Part shown: in pieces, positions 20,546 to 33,357 of the stretch
How positions within the stretch are numbered: the stretch's first letter is position 1
Layout of the letters: each line of letters starts with the position of its first letter
Position numbers and translations under genes: made by a program
Source of the DNA: Neocallimastix lanati (nom. inval.)
Taxonomy: Eukaryota > Neocallimastigomycota > Neocallimastigomycetes > Neocallimastigales > Neocallimastigaceae
NCBI GenBank assembly: GCA_016946835.1
Contig: JACVTC010000022.1
Coordinates: forward strand, 1,417,501-1,470,000
Direction: 5' to 3'
DNA: 52,500 nt
The notes under the pieces: generated by a model
Databases searched by the model: none
Told to the model about the DNA's origin: nothing
The model's input: only the letters and a program-made list of their open reading frames with translations

Positions 20546-21059
20546 TAATAATGGTTAATAAAAATATTATTTTGAAAAAAAGAGATAATATAGTTTATTT
20601 TTTTAAAAAGTCTTTTTATTTATATTTATTTATATAACATTTACTTATTCATTTACTTATTTATTAAATATGAGTAATATTAAAAGTTTATTTATTGTTA
20701 TACAATATTTTTAATTATTATTATTTATTTTTTATTAACAATTTTATAGGAATAAAAATTATTTTTAAAATTTAAAAAAAAAAAAACATTTTGAAATCTT
20801 TAAATTTCATTTTGTTTTAATTCTTAATAAAAAAAGATTTTGAAATCTTTTTTAAAGTCATTTTATTTTTATTTTTTAATATTAACATAACTCTATAATT
20901 TTAATAATTATAATTAAATTATTAATATAATTATTGTAAATTATATGAGTTTTAATTTATGGAAATAATTTAAAAGTTAAATACTCTAATACTCCATAAT
21001 TTTATTTATTTGCTTTTATTATTATAGATAATAATAATATTTAAAATAAAATAAACAAA
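20546..21059. other. AT-rich flank upstream of metacaspase
   Basis: A/T-rich DNA with no ORF. It includes two partly repeated segments around tttgaaatcttt (20790-20860). The metacaspase promoter and 5' leader should lie here, but I can define no motif. Confidence 0.4.
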
Positions 21060-22754
21060 ATGATGTACGGAGGCAATAATCCTTATCCACCCCCACCACA
21101 AGGTTTCGATCAAGCAGGATTTAATCCTTTCGGATCACAAGGAAGATTATATCAACAAGGTCCTTACAATCCTTATCAACAAGGTCCATATTCACCCCAA
21201 GGTTATCAACAAGGACCTATAAATCCAAAATATAATCAACCTAATCCTTATAGTTCCCCTACAACCCAACCTTACGTTGCACCTGGATCTCAGTCTTATA
21301 GTCAACCTCCAACTGCTCAACCTTATGGTGCACCAACAAATCAATCTTATGGTCAAGCACCAACTGCCATTTCGCCATACGGTGCACCAGTAACAACTCC
21401 ACCAAATGGTTCAATAGCAAGTGCCCCTCCACCAAATGATACAGCAACAGCAACAGCTCCTAAGTCTGATGGAGTATCAGCAACAATAACAGCCACTCAA
21501 CATAATGAAGTAGCAACACCAGCAGCTGCTCCTCCACCCTATGGAGCCCCAACCGCAGCCCCACAACCTAATGGAGCAGCAATACCAGCAGCACCTCCTC
21601 CACCTTATGGAGACCCAGCCTTAGCCACTCAACCTAATGGAGCACCAACACCAGCACCAGCTGTACCTTATGGAACACCAGCGACAACTCCTAAACCATA
21701 TGGAGTACCAACAGTCCCTCAACCATATGGTGCACCAGCAGTTCCTTTACCGTATGGAGCCCCAACAACTCAGCCATATGGACAACCACCAACTACTACG
21801 TATCCATATGGTTCACCCGTAGCTCAACCTTATGGTGCACCAACTCAGCCATATGGTTCACCTGCTGTTCAATCTTATGGTGCACCTACTACTCAAAATC
21901 TTTCAAAATCTGTAACTACTAGACAAGGATCTCTTATTCAACCTCAAAATACATATCCACCTGTTCAATACAATGGAAATCCATATCCTCAGCAACCACC
22001 ATATTATGGACCTGGTGAGCCTTATTTAGCTGTTCAATATAATTCAAATCCTTCACAACCACCACAATCACCAAAATCGCAATCTTATAATATGCCAGCG
22101 GTAAATAGTGCTCCAGTATTTTATCAACCACCTACTCAATATTACAAGGATGTATGTATTTACAAAAAAATAAAATAATTTTAAGTGTTATATGAAAAAT
22201 ATAAATTATAACAAAATTAATTTTTTAAATATTTTAAATTAGTAAGATTAAATAAAATTATATGGATAATAAGGAAAAAAAAATTATTATAATAAAAATG
22301 ATTCAAATAATATATATATATATTTTAATAAAGTTAATAATATTGTTTAAATAGATATATTTTAATTAAAAAATTCTTTTTTAATATTTTTAAAAATAGC
22401 ATAAAATTTCGAGTTGTCAAGGAAATAAAGTAAGTTTACAAAGTATTACATAATTTATATAAAATTAACATTATTAATATATCATTATTAATTAAATGTA
22501 TTTTTTAATAATTTTTATTGTATTATTTTTTTATTTTAATATATATTAATTAATTTAATTTTATAGAAAGCATTGTTAATTGGTATTAATTACATAGGTA
22601 AAAGTGCTCAATTAAACGGTTGCATTAATGATGCTAATAATATGAAACACGTAAATATATACTAATATAATATTAAAGTAGAAATTAAAATTAATAAACT
22701 TAAAATTCATTACATTTAATTAATAAATATTTTATTTTATTGTATTTTTCTTTC

Positions 22755-22792
<38 letters not shown>

Positions 22793-23206
22793 TTTCTTAC
22801 AACTAAATTCGGTTTTAGTGATGCTCCAGGTAAAATGATTGTATTAACTGATGATCAAAAAGAAAAATTAAAAAGACCCACAAGAAAGAATATGATAAAT
22901 GCTATGAAATGGCTTGTTAATGTACATATTTCAATTTTTTTTTTTTTAAATAATTTTTTAAAAGTAATATATATTGTATTATTTGAGATTTACAATTAAT
23001 AATAATAAATATATTATTATAATTATTATTATTAATATAAAATATTTATAATTAAAATTAAAATAGGATTGTAAACCTGGTGATTCATTATTTTTCTACT
23101 TTTCTGGTCATGGAGGTCAAGCAAAGGATTTAGGTAAGAAATATTAAGATATATAATTTTGAATGATAAAAATATCTTTTATATATAAATTTTTAAATCT
23201 CTAAAC

Positions 23207-23249
<43 letters not shown>

Positions 23250-23954
23250 GTAAATAAATAAATAATAAATAATAAATAATAAATAATAATAATAATTGAT
23301 ATTTTAAATAATAACTCAATAATTTTATCGATTTAAATTTTAGATGGTGATGAGGTCGATGGTTATGATGAAACTATTTTACCTGTTGATTTTGAACAAA
23401 GTGGTGAAATCATTGATGATGAAATGAATGCTATTATGGTTAAACCATTACCAGAAGGTGTACGTTTAACAGCTCTTTTCGATTCTTGTCATAGTGGAAC
23501 TGCATTAGATCTTCCATATATCTATAGTGATGATGGAAAATTAGTTATTCAACAAGGACCTTCACAAGTTGATAAATTAAAAAACACATTTAATAGTATA
23601 GATAGTGGTGACATTTTAGGAGCTATTGACGCTGCTATTGAATTGGGTGATAAGAAAAAAGCTAAAATGAAGGCTAAAAAAGCAAAGGAATTAACTGAGA
23701 AAACTAGATCATCCTTTGCTGATGTTATTATGTTAAGTGGTTGTATGGATAGTCAAACAAGTGCAGATACTAGAATTAACGGTGTTTTTACTGGTGCAAT
23801 ATCATATGCCTTTATTAAAGCTTTAACTACTAAGAGGGATATGAATTATTTAGAGCTTTTAAGAGAAACTAAAAGATATCTCATTGAATTCCAACAGAGA
23901 CCACAATTAAGTACTGGTAGATTAATGGATATGAATCAAAAATTCATTATGTAA
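21060..23954 (+). CDS. Type I metacaspase, 6 exons
   Basis: Cysteine peptidase of the caspase-like fold that cleaves after Arg or Lys; in fungi it acts in stress response, protein-aggregate clearance and cell death. Exons: 21060-22151, 22400-22429, 22567-22650, 22793-22921, 23067-23133 and 23344-23954. All introns are GT-AG and phases agree, giving about 670 residues. Residues 1-365 form a Pro/Gln/Tyr/Ala-rich prodomain with many YGAP and QPYG repeats. The catalytic domain starts at KKALLIGINYIG, with the catalytic His at about 460 (FYFSGHGGQ) and Cys at about 516 (FDSCHSGTALDLPY). It ends QKFIM, near the usual end of the p10 part. The prodomain is several times longer than the roughly 100 residues common in yeast-type metacaspases. 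Exon 2 is only 30 bases; it is needed for phase and for the conserved Cys before the domain. Confidence 0.93.
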
Positions 23955-25441
23955 AAAAAAAAAATGAATCATTTACTCGTCTAATACAATATATACAACT
24001 ATATATAATATATATAAAATTCATTCCAACTTTTTATTAATATAATATAATATTTAATAACAATAATTACAATTATAATATTAATAATATAAATAATAAT
24101 AATAGTACAATTGATAATGCTATAATTAATAAAAATAATATTAAAATAAATAATAAAAATTAAAGGAGTAAAGGTTATGGATTGTTAATAAATAATAATA
24201 ATAATAATAAAATTATAAACTATCCTTAACAAAAACAATTATATAATATTAAAAATAAAAACTATCCTTTACAGAAACAATTATATAATATTATTAGAAT
24301 TAAAAACTCTCCTTCACAAAAACAATTATATAATATTAAAAATTAAAATAAATCCTTCACAAAATCAATTATATAATAATAAAAATAAAAATATAAATAA
24401 AAATATTAAAAACTATCCTTCACAAAATCAATTATATAATATTAAAAAATAAAAATAAAATGAGATTATCTACTTATACATATAATAAATTAATATATAT
24501 ATTAATATAATTGATAAATTTTGTTTAAAAATTGGATATTAACAATTAATAATAATAAACAAAACAAAAAAAAACAAAAAAAAAAAAGAATAAAATATAA
24601 AATACTATTTGATTCAAAGTAATAATAATTAAAACAAACATTACTTATATATTAATACTATATCAAATATCTTTTAATTTTTATTCATTAAGTCTTTAAT
24701 ATATATGTATTTTTAATTCTCAAACTTTTTGTATTTTTTTTTTTTTTTTTTTTTTTGTAATAATTGAAATCATTACTATCATTTTTTTTTTATAATTTGT
24801 AAAAAAAAAAAAAAATAAAATAAAATATGTAATAAAAAGTAAATAATAATAATAATAATAACAATATAATAATGATAATAAAAAAGATTTATATATATAA
24901 AATAAAATTTAAAACAATAAAAAATAATATATATATTATTTAATAATTAAAAAAGGATCAATTCAAAAAAATATATATATTATTATTATAATATTGTTAT
25001 TATTAAAATTATTTAAAACTTTCTTTTTATTTTTTATTTTTTATTTATTTTTAAATGTTTTTATTTTTATTTTTATTTTTATTTTTTAATTGTAATTTTA
25101 AATATTATTTTATATTTACTACATTTTTTTTTTTTTTTTTCTTTTTTTTTTCTTTTTCTTTTTATTATTATTTCATCTTTATATTCTTTCATAAAATGAT
25201 ATTTTTTCTATTAATATTAAAAAAAAAAAAAAAATGCATAATATTCTTTTATGGTTTCTTTCTTTTTTTATTATTATTATTATTATTATCATTATTATCA
25301 TTATTATTATTTATTATATCGCTAAAATTATTTTTTAATTTTATTTATTTATTTATTTTTTTTAATGTTATTGTTGTAATAATTATTTTTCCATATTTTT
25401 AATAAATATTAACAGTATAAACAGTGTACAAATTAAATTGT
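23955..25441. other. Convergent intergenic region, metacaspase to Arp3
   Basis: Shared 3' flank of two convergent genes. It holds a tandem repeat (next entry), (aat)n tracts and long T runs. The frame 25055-25402 encodes only Phe/Leu/Ile and is a composition by-product. Confidence 0.6.
24219..24455 (+). repeat. Decayed coding-like tandem repeat
   Basis: Five copies of a unit built around aactatccttcacaaaaac followed by aattatataatatt, spaced irregularly at roughly 55-65 bases. Read in frame, the unit resembles YPSQKQLYN, with copies varying at Gln/Lys and Ser positions, but stops and frame changes interrupt it. It could be the relic of a Pro/Gln/Tyr repeat protein or simply noncoding satellite. 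Confidence 0.55.
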
Positions 25442-25606
25442 CTATAAAACAGAACCGAAAACCTTATTGTATCTACAAATACTTGGACCAATTTCATCAT
25501 ATTCAGCCTTAGTGTGACAATGTTTTGGGAATAATTCCTATTAAAATACAAAATTATATTTAATATATAATCAAATGTTTATATATTACAAATAAATATA
25601 TAAATA

Positions 25607-25675
<69 letters not shown>

Positions 25676-27057
25676 CATGATACTTACAGTAGTAGATAGA
25701 TAATTACCACCGTACCATACAGCATATCTCTGTCTTTTGTGAGAGATGACGTTAACTTCAATAGCATTAGATTGAATTTCAGCACCATTTTGAAGAATCT
25801 TTTTACTTAACTCAATTGAACGTTGAATACGAGCATCAACAACTCTCTTAATATCACGTTCTAATCTTTTACCGAAATCTTTAAACATTGTGGAACCACC
25901 AGATAAAACAATATTCTAATTAATTTTAAGATGTTGATATTGATAGATATTAAATTAATCAATTACGATTTGAATTTTTTATTTGTTTATTTTTTTTTTT
26001 TAAATATTAATACATATAAACAGAAGTATAATATAAAATTATGTATATGTATATACAAATATAATTATAATTATATAAATATTTAAATTTTTTAGAGTAT
26101 ATATATATAAATATATATATGTATTTTAATAGAAATAATAAATTTTAACAAATATTTTAATTTTTTAAAGAAATAATTATTATTATTTTATTTTTTTTAT
26201 TATCTTTTTTGTTGGTATATTTAACAATAATTACTTAAATCCTTAATTTTTTTAATATATATTTATAATTCTAGGATTTAATAATAATAATTATACACAT
26301 ACCTTGTAAAGACCTCTTCTAGTATCAATTGGACAACTTTGAATGACATCATCTACAACAGTAGATATCGGAGTAGTGAAATCACCATTTGAAATTTCTG
26401 GATTAAAGAAAATTTCTGGACCTAAGAATCTTTCATAACCGACATCAACTTTATATTCCTTTTAATATATTATTTAAGTAAGGTATAATACAATATTATC
26501 AATTTTCAATAAATAAAAGTGTAATTTATCATGTCATTTCAGTTATCGTTCAAATACAATTTATAATATAATTATAAAATACGAATAATTTATAAAAGTA
26601 ATATAAAATAAATAAATAAATAAATATAAATTAATAAATATATATAGAAAAAAAATTGTCAATTTTAAAGAAATAATATGTTTATATTTATATAATTTAT
26701 ATTATTTATATTATTTTATATATTTTATATATTAATTCTTATAATTATTATAATAGTTTATTAATCAAATTACCTTTTTAGTAACAGAATGTTTACCAAC
26801 ATATTGCTTAAACCATTTAGCTGGTTCAGAATCATATTTTTGAAATTCTTTCACAATATCTTTACAGGTGTAACTGTACATTTCTTTAATACGTTTAGCA
26901 ACTTCCAATGATTCTTCTGGTGGAATACTATTTTCACGCTCTCTTAATAATTGTTGAACAAAATAAGTAATATCACGACCAGCAATTGGAATGTGCTTAA
27001 TGGATGATCCAATGACATAACCTTCAGCCTTTGATAATGAATTTTAAAATTTATATA

Positions 27058-27088
<31 letters not shown>

Positions 27089-28951
27089 ACATCCATAATT
27101 ATTATTTATATAATATATCAACAATTATTTTATATAAATTTCATTTTTATTTGGAATAAATTAATTAGGATTTATATTTTCTTATTGATAATTTAATATT
27201 ATTCAATATAATGATATTTAATTATACAATTAAAAAAAAAATATTATTACCAAAGGAATAACGTGGGTGACACCATCACCACTATCAATAACGGTACCAG
27301 TTAAAGTCCAGGTTGATTTATCCTTTTTATTAAAACTAGCTGCTAAAGCCAACATAGCTTGAACAGCAATGTACATACCCTTAACACCAAATGATTCGAA
27401 CATAATTTCAGCTAAATATTCTCTGTTTTCAGGTTGGTTAAGTGGAGGTTCAGTCTTTATTATTACAAAATATATATATATATTTCGTTAATATTGAAAT
27501 TAATTATATTTATAATTATTTAATTTAAATAAGTGAAAGAAAATTATGTTCTTTAATTTACTTTTTTGATCACATTTTTTATTGATAAAAGTTTAAAATC
27601 TTTTAATTTATTTATGAAAAAAATAACATGATCAAAATTAAAAATAAATTATGATAAACAAATTTTCTCTCATATTAAATGTTAATTAAAAAAGTTTATT
27701 TATACTAAAATACTTATTATATATTAATAAAATTTAATATTATTTAATTTATTATAATATTGCTATTTATAAATTAAATAATATATAAGTTAAACGAAAT
27801 AAAATATTAAAATATTAATAGATATTATTATAAATTAATGCATTTTTTATGTAATTTACCAATAAAAATAAATGATCTTCAGGTTCACATTTAAGATATT
27901 GGAAAATAGAAGCTTGATAAAATTTTTCCATTAAATCCCAGTTATCAACTTGACCATGTCTAATTGGGTAATTTAAAGAATAGGTTTTACTGTTGGCAAT
28001 AGCTTCATCACCAATTACAAAATTTAAATCTTCAATACCTCTTTTTGAAGAAAGGTTATTTCCACGATCGGCATTTCCTTCACGAGTACCAATGACAGTT
28101 GGAAAAACATATTGTGGGTGGTTTTTTATACCAGCAAAACCCATTTTGGTATAACTGAAAATTTAAATAATTATGTGAATAATATTTATATTTATATATA
28201 TTATTGAATTTTGGGTTTTTTATATCATTCGTTATAATATTCATTTTATTTTAATATATAAAATAATAAAAAATACAATAACATTTCAAAAAAAAAAATA
28301 TATATTAGTGATTAAAAATTTTATTATTTTTTTTTTTATAATACATATATATTTAATACATTAATATAATATTATAATTTTTGTATTTTTTATAATAATA
28401 AATTAATATACCAAATGCATTTTTTTTTTTTTTTTAATTTTAATTCATTTTCTTTTATGTTTTTAAATTTAATTTAATTTTAAATTTCATTTTATAATTT
28501 TATAATAATATTTATAATAGCAATAATTAAACTATTTATGTATAATACATTTTATTTTTAAATTCTTTAAAAATAGATAAAATATAATATTATATAGTTA
28601 TATCAATAATACTATTCCATTTCATTCATTAAATCTTAATAATGTACTCATTAAATATTTATTTATCTAATTTTTAATATCAAATATAATTTAGATATTT
28701 AATGAATGAATTTTTCAAATAATAATAAATTAATAAATAATAAAATAAAATTAAATATGTTATATATATATATATAAAATAAATAAATAAAAAAAAAAAG
28801 AAAGAAGCAATCTTTTACTGTTATTTTTATTTATTATTTAGTTTAAAATTTTTATTTTTTATTTAATATATATATATATTATTAAAAAAAAAAAAAAATA
28901 TTCAAATTCTTACCCAGTACCATTATCAATAACAACTGGTGGTAAATTCAT
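25442..28951 (-). CDS. ARP3: Actin-related protein 3 (Arp3), 7 exons
   Basis: Subunit of the Arp2/3 complex, which with Arp2 forms the template for a new branch on an actin filament. Exons on the minus strand: 28951-28914, 28154-27860, 27454-27251, 27028-26774, 26458-26303, 25915-25688 and 25537-25442; all introns GT-AG, all phases consistent, 423 residues (human Arp3 has 418). Actin-fold landmarks are present: phosphate loop 1 [27 protein letters not shown]-like [26 protein letters not shown], phosphate loop 2 [29 protein letters not shown] and YAVWYGG. EPEDH, the [11 protein letters not shown] stretch and the ending [14 protein letters not shown] identify Arp3 rather than actin or Arp2. Introns are 71 to 759 bases, very A/T-rich, several with long homopolymers. 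The ATG at 28951 is supported by the conserved N-terminus. Confidence 0.95.
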
Positions 28952-30670
28952 TTTGAGGAGTTTATAATGTTAAATTGATCTGATTATTGAAAAGATTTTA
29001 TTTTTTATTTTATATACTTTTAACCTTTTCTTAATTTTAATTGTTTATTATAGTCAAATCCCTTTTTTCTTTTAGAAAAATAAAACTACAAAAAACAATA
29101 ACAATAAAAAAAAAAATTATTCCTTATTAATAAAAAAAATTTTTTTATTTATTTATATACTTTTATTATTTTTTTAATTATAAAAAATAATTAATTATTA
29201 AAATATATAAATAATATAGAAATTAATTTTAATTTAAAATAATACCTGCTACATTAATGTAATTAAATAATACATTATTTTTTATAATATATATATTTTA
29301 AATAATAATGAATAATAATAAATACATAACAATTATGTAAGATGGATGATACATTAATGTAATTAAAATTTTTTATTAAAAAATTAATATATTATTTTAA
29401 AATATCATTTTGTATTTCTATATTAATATTTTATTAAAAGTAATAAATAATAATTAATAATAAATATTTTTTATAATATTAATAAAATAAAGAAATTGTT
29501 ATATGTATATATATATATATTGATATTTCATATAGAGTATAATTATAATAGTAATAAAATCCATAAAAAAATATTGAAATAATAATAAATAATAAATAAT
29601 AAATAATAAATAATTAATAATAAATAATAAATAATAATAATAAATAATAAATAATAAATAATAAATAATAAATAATAAATAATAAATAATAAATAATAAA
29701 TAATAAATAATAAATAATAAATAAATAATAATAAATAATAAATAATAATTAATAACAAAAAGTATAGCAAATTTAAAGTGTACTAAGCCAGTTTACTTAA
29801 ATTTCTATTAAATGTTTTAAAATAGAAATATTGGATAAAAACTTGTTTAATAATCATAATTAATCATAATGATACAATAATAATAAAAATTTCGAAAATT
29901 TTTGATTTTGCTTAAATAATATATATATATATATATATATATATTTTATATTGGTTTTTTTCATATTTTTATTCATTGATAGGCTTTTTTATATGCATAT
30001 CAAAATAGTATTCATGAAAGATAATTATATGTATATAAATTATCCATAGTATTATCAAGTATGACTATAATAAATATTTTATTTATAATTTATTGTATTT
30101 TTCATTAAGAATAAAATTTAATTCTTCTATATAATTTTAATGTAGATATACATAAATATTTATATAAGAAATAATTTTATATTATTATTATATGAAATAT
30201 ACCTTTATTATATATTTTCATACCTATTTAAATTTAAATAACTAAAAAAAAAAAAAATAGCTTTTAACTGAAAAAAAAAAATTATTTATTTTATTTATAT
30301 ATTTATTTAAAATTTCTGTTATGTGATTTGCTATTAAAATAAATTAAAATATATTATATTATATAATATAATATATTGTAAATTAAAATTAATATATAAA
30401 TATTATAGAGAGTATTTCATAGGAAATTCCCTTAAAATTATATTTTCTTTTTATAATTTTCTTTTATTCTTGTAAAAATTATATATTAATAATAATATTG
30501 TATTATATATATTTTAAAAAAAACTATTTAACAATATAAATATTAAACTATTGTAATTAAATCTAGATAAATATATAAATATAGAATAATCCATAGGTAT
30601 AAAAATTTATATTTTTTTAAAAATAAATTTTAAAAAAAAAAATAATTATAAATAAAATTTATTTAGCATC
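28952..30670. other. Divergent intergenic region, Arp3 to nucleotidase
   Basis: Contains the promoters of two divergent genes but no element I can define. Holds a taaataa microsatellite (29575-29755) and AT dinucleotides (29919-29943). The near-repeated phrase tacattaatgtaattaaa occurs at 29250 and 29351. The minus-strand frame 29543-29770 is a repeat by-product. Confidence 0.55.
29575..29755. repeat. taaataa microsatellite
   Basis: Near-perfect 7-base array (taaataa, i.e. alternating 3 and 4) over about 180 bases, with a few unit-length errors. Confidence 0.9.
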
Positions 30671-30737
30671 ATGAAGTTACAAAATTCATATTTTTATTAT
30701 TTGCTGTTTCATTTGTTTATTCTTGTAATATTAATAA
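30671..30737 (+). CDS. Possible first exon with signal peptide for the nucleotidase
   Basis: ATG at 30671 opens a hydrophobic run (SYFYYLLFHLFILVILIS). If bases 30738-30793 (GTAAATG to CAAAG) are removed as a 56-base intron, phase is kept and translation continues as SKPINSDNITIA, giving a secreted enzyme. Against it, the would-be intron is less A/T-rich than the other introns and reads as open protein sequence (NENSIFNYNKFGDIVK). Confidence 0.35.
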
Positions 30738-30741
30738 GTAA

Positions 30742-32499
30742 ATGAACGAGAATTCAATTTTCAATTACAACAAATTTGGTGATATTGTCAAAGGTAAACC
30801 AATCAACAGTGATAATATTACTATTGCAATTGCTGCTACTAGTGACGTTCACAATCATATTTATTCATGGGAATACGCTATTGATGAAGCTAATAATAAT
30901 ACTGGTTATGTTCTTACAGATACTGTTGTAAGTAAAATTAAAGCTGATTATCCAAATACACTTCTTTTGGATATTGGTGATTCCATGCAAGATAATAGTG
31001 CTGAACTTTTCATTAAAAATGACACTCATCCAATTATTCAAGTTTTAAATTTTTTAGAGTATGATGCCTGGATTTTAGGTAATCATGAATTTAATTATGG
31101 TCTTTCTTTCCTTGAAAAGAATATTGAACATTTCAATGGACGTGTTGTCTGTTCAAACATTGAATATGCAGATTCTCACAAGTACTATGTTCTCCCATAC
31201 CAAATTTATATTATTAGTGGTGTTCGTGTCGCCGTTGTTGGTGCCACAGCTCCACATATTAAACAATGGGAAGCTAGTACTCCAGATCACTTCAAAAACC
31301 TTGAATTCACAGATCCAATTGAATCTCTTAAAAATACTATCAAGTCTATTCAAGGTAAATATGATATTTTAATTGGCTGTGTACACATTAGTAGAAATGG
31401 TGAATACGAAGCTGAAGGAATATCTGGTGCTTTTCAAATTGCTGAAGCTATTCCAGAATTTGATGTTATCATAGCTGGTCACGAACACGCTACCTACTGT
31501 GAAAAAATTAATGGCACTTGGGTTCTTGAACCAGGAAGTTTTGGATCATATGTTGCCTTCACAAAATTTGATTTAAAAAAGGAAAAAGACCAATGGAAGA
31601 TTGTAAACATTGAAACTGAAAATATTTGTACTACTGGTGTTTCTCCATCCAAGAGAATTATGGATAAATTTAAGTGGGTTCATGAACAATCTCTTGCTAA
31701 TGCTTATGAGGTTGTCGGAAAAGTTGATGCTGATTTCATTGAAGGTGTGGATTACATTACCGGTAGTGACGAAGTAACCACTATGCCGCGTGCTCAACTT
31801 GAAGATTCTGCTTTAATGGATCTTATTAATGAAGTTCAAAAGTATTACTCAAATGCAGAAATTTCTGCTGGAGCTCTCTTCAATTTAAACCAAAATCTTA
31901 AAGCTGGTGATTTCAAACGTAAAGATGTTGCTTTCATCTACAAATACGATAACACTCTTATGGGTATTAATATTAAGGGTGAAAACCTCCTTAAGTACAT
32001 GGAATGGGCTGCCGGTTACTATCAAACAATTAAAGAAGGGGATGTCACTATAGCTTTCAATCCAGATTTCCGTTCTTATAACTACGATATATTTTATGGT
32101 ATCAATTATGAAATTGATTTAAGTCAACCTGAAGGTAGTCGAATTAAGAATGTCACTTTAAATGGAAAGGAAATTGATTCAAAGACTATCTATAAATTAG
32201 CTATAAACAATTATCGTTTTGGTACTCTTGCTAGCTATGGTTGGGTTACTAATGCTGATATTTATTACAATAGTATCAATGAAGCTAAACCAACTATTCG
32301 TGATTATATTGTCAAATATACTCAAGAAGTACTCAAGGGTACTCTCAGTCCAAAATGTGACCACAACTGGAAAATTGTTGGTCTTCCAAAATCTTTCAAT
32401 GATCCAGAAACAATAGCTAAGATTAAGAGTGGAGAAATTAAAATTCCATGTTCCAGTGATGGCCGTACTATAAATGTTGAACCTATTCGTAAAATTTAA
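30742..32499 (+). CDS. 5'-nucleotidase / cyclic-nucleotide phosphodiesterase family protein
   Basis: Two-metal phosphoesterase of the 5'-nucleotidase family; such enzymes release phosphate from extracellular nucleotides or 2',3'-cyclic nucleotides. Residues 1-585 from the ATG at 30742. The metallophosphoesterase domain (about 26-290) shows TSDVHNH (metal Asp35 and His37; the usual Gly after His is Asn), DIGDS (Asp80), GNHE (Asn114, His115), H215 and GHEH (His247, His249). The C-terminal nucleotidase domain (about 330-510) has AQLEDSALMDLINEV and FIYKYDNTLMGINIKG. A single open frame, most like bacterial enzymes of this class. The start is uncertain: just upstream (30671-30741) lies a signal-peptide-like sequence that is out of frame and has a stop before this ATG. 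It may be joined by a 56-base intron or be broken; see the finding. If secreted, it would scavenge phosphate or nucleosides in the gut. Confidence 0.85.
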   Translation: MNENSIFNYNKFGDIVKGKPINSDNITIAIAATSDVHNHIYSWEYAIDEANNNTGYVLTDTVVSKIKADYPNTLLLDIGDSMQDNSAELFIKNDTHPIIQVLNFLEYDAWILGNHEFNYGLSFLEKNIEHFNGRVVCSNIEYADSHKYYVLPYQIYIISGVRVAVVGATAPHIKQWEASTPDHFKNLEFTDPIESLKNTIKSIQGKYDILIGCVHISRNGEYEAEGISGAFQIAEAIPEFDVIIAGHEHATYCEKINGTWVLEPGSFGSYVAFTKFDLKKEKDQWKIVNIETENICTTGVSPSKRIMDKFKWVHEQSLANAYEVVGKVDADFIEGVDYITGSDEVTTMPRAQLEDSALMDLINEVQKYYSNAEISAGALFNLNQNLKAGDFKRKDVAFIYKYDNTLMGINIKGENLLKYMEWAAGYYQTIKEGDVTIAFNPDFRSYNYDIFYGINYEIDLSQPEGSRIKNVTLNGKEIDSKTIYKLAINNYRFGTLASYGWVTNADIYYNSINEAKPTIRDYIVKYTQEVLKGTLSPKCDHNWKIVGLPKSFNDPETIAKIKSGEIKIPCSSDGRTINVEPIRKI

Positions 32500-32623
32500 A
32501 TTTAATTCTAAGTCACACGATAGTTATTGATACCAATAATAATAATAATAATAATAAAATTTGATAAAGTATAAATTAAAAAATTTATTATATATATATG
32601 TATATCCTATTTATATATACATT

Positions 32624-32655
<32 letters not shown>

Positions 32656-32763
32656 TTGTATATCATATAATGATGTATATTTAACATTTTAATATTATGT
32701 ATATATAATAACATAATTCTATTATTTATACTTTAATAAGAAATTGTAAATAAATATTAAAAA

Positions 32764-32803
<40 letters not shown>

Positions 32804-32943
32804 TTTACTAAAAATAATAGTTTCTATTAAATTTAATTTTCTATTAAATTTATATATTTAATTCATGTCATAAAATTTTTAATTTTTTTTTATATTTGTT
32901 AAGTAGAAAAAAATATATTTCCATAATTATCAACTTTTAAATT

Positions 32944-32987
<44 letters not shown>

Positions 32988-33226
32988 ATATTTTAAATAT
33001 TTTTCATCCTAAGTGTCAATAAGAATTTTAATTCTGTTTATTAAAACTATATTAAGAAAAAGAAAAAAATATAAGAAAAAAAAAAAATTTTTTTTTTTTA
33101 TTGATAGATTTTAAAAATATATTTATTTAAATTATTTATTAATTCCATTTTTTAAAAACATAAATATTTTATGATACTTTTTATATAAAAATTTAATTTA
33201 TAATTTGAAAGTTTTAGATTATGCTA

Positions 33227-33258
<32 letters not shown>

Positions 33259-33324
33259 ATAATAAAAAAAAAAAAAAAAAAAAGCATAAAGAAATAAAAA
33301 TATTACAAATAAATTTTTCAATAA

Positions 33325-33357
<33 letters not shown>

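Noticed and set aside
24000-24150. Asn/Ile-rich readings in the metacaspase 3' flank
   Set aside because: Derived from (aat)n tracts; no start-to-stop frame of useful length.
25055-25402. 115-codon plus-strand frame
   Set aside because: Almost only Phe, Leu and Ile from T-rich DNA; no hydrophilic loops or conserved pattern.
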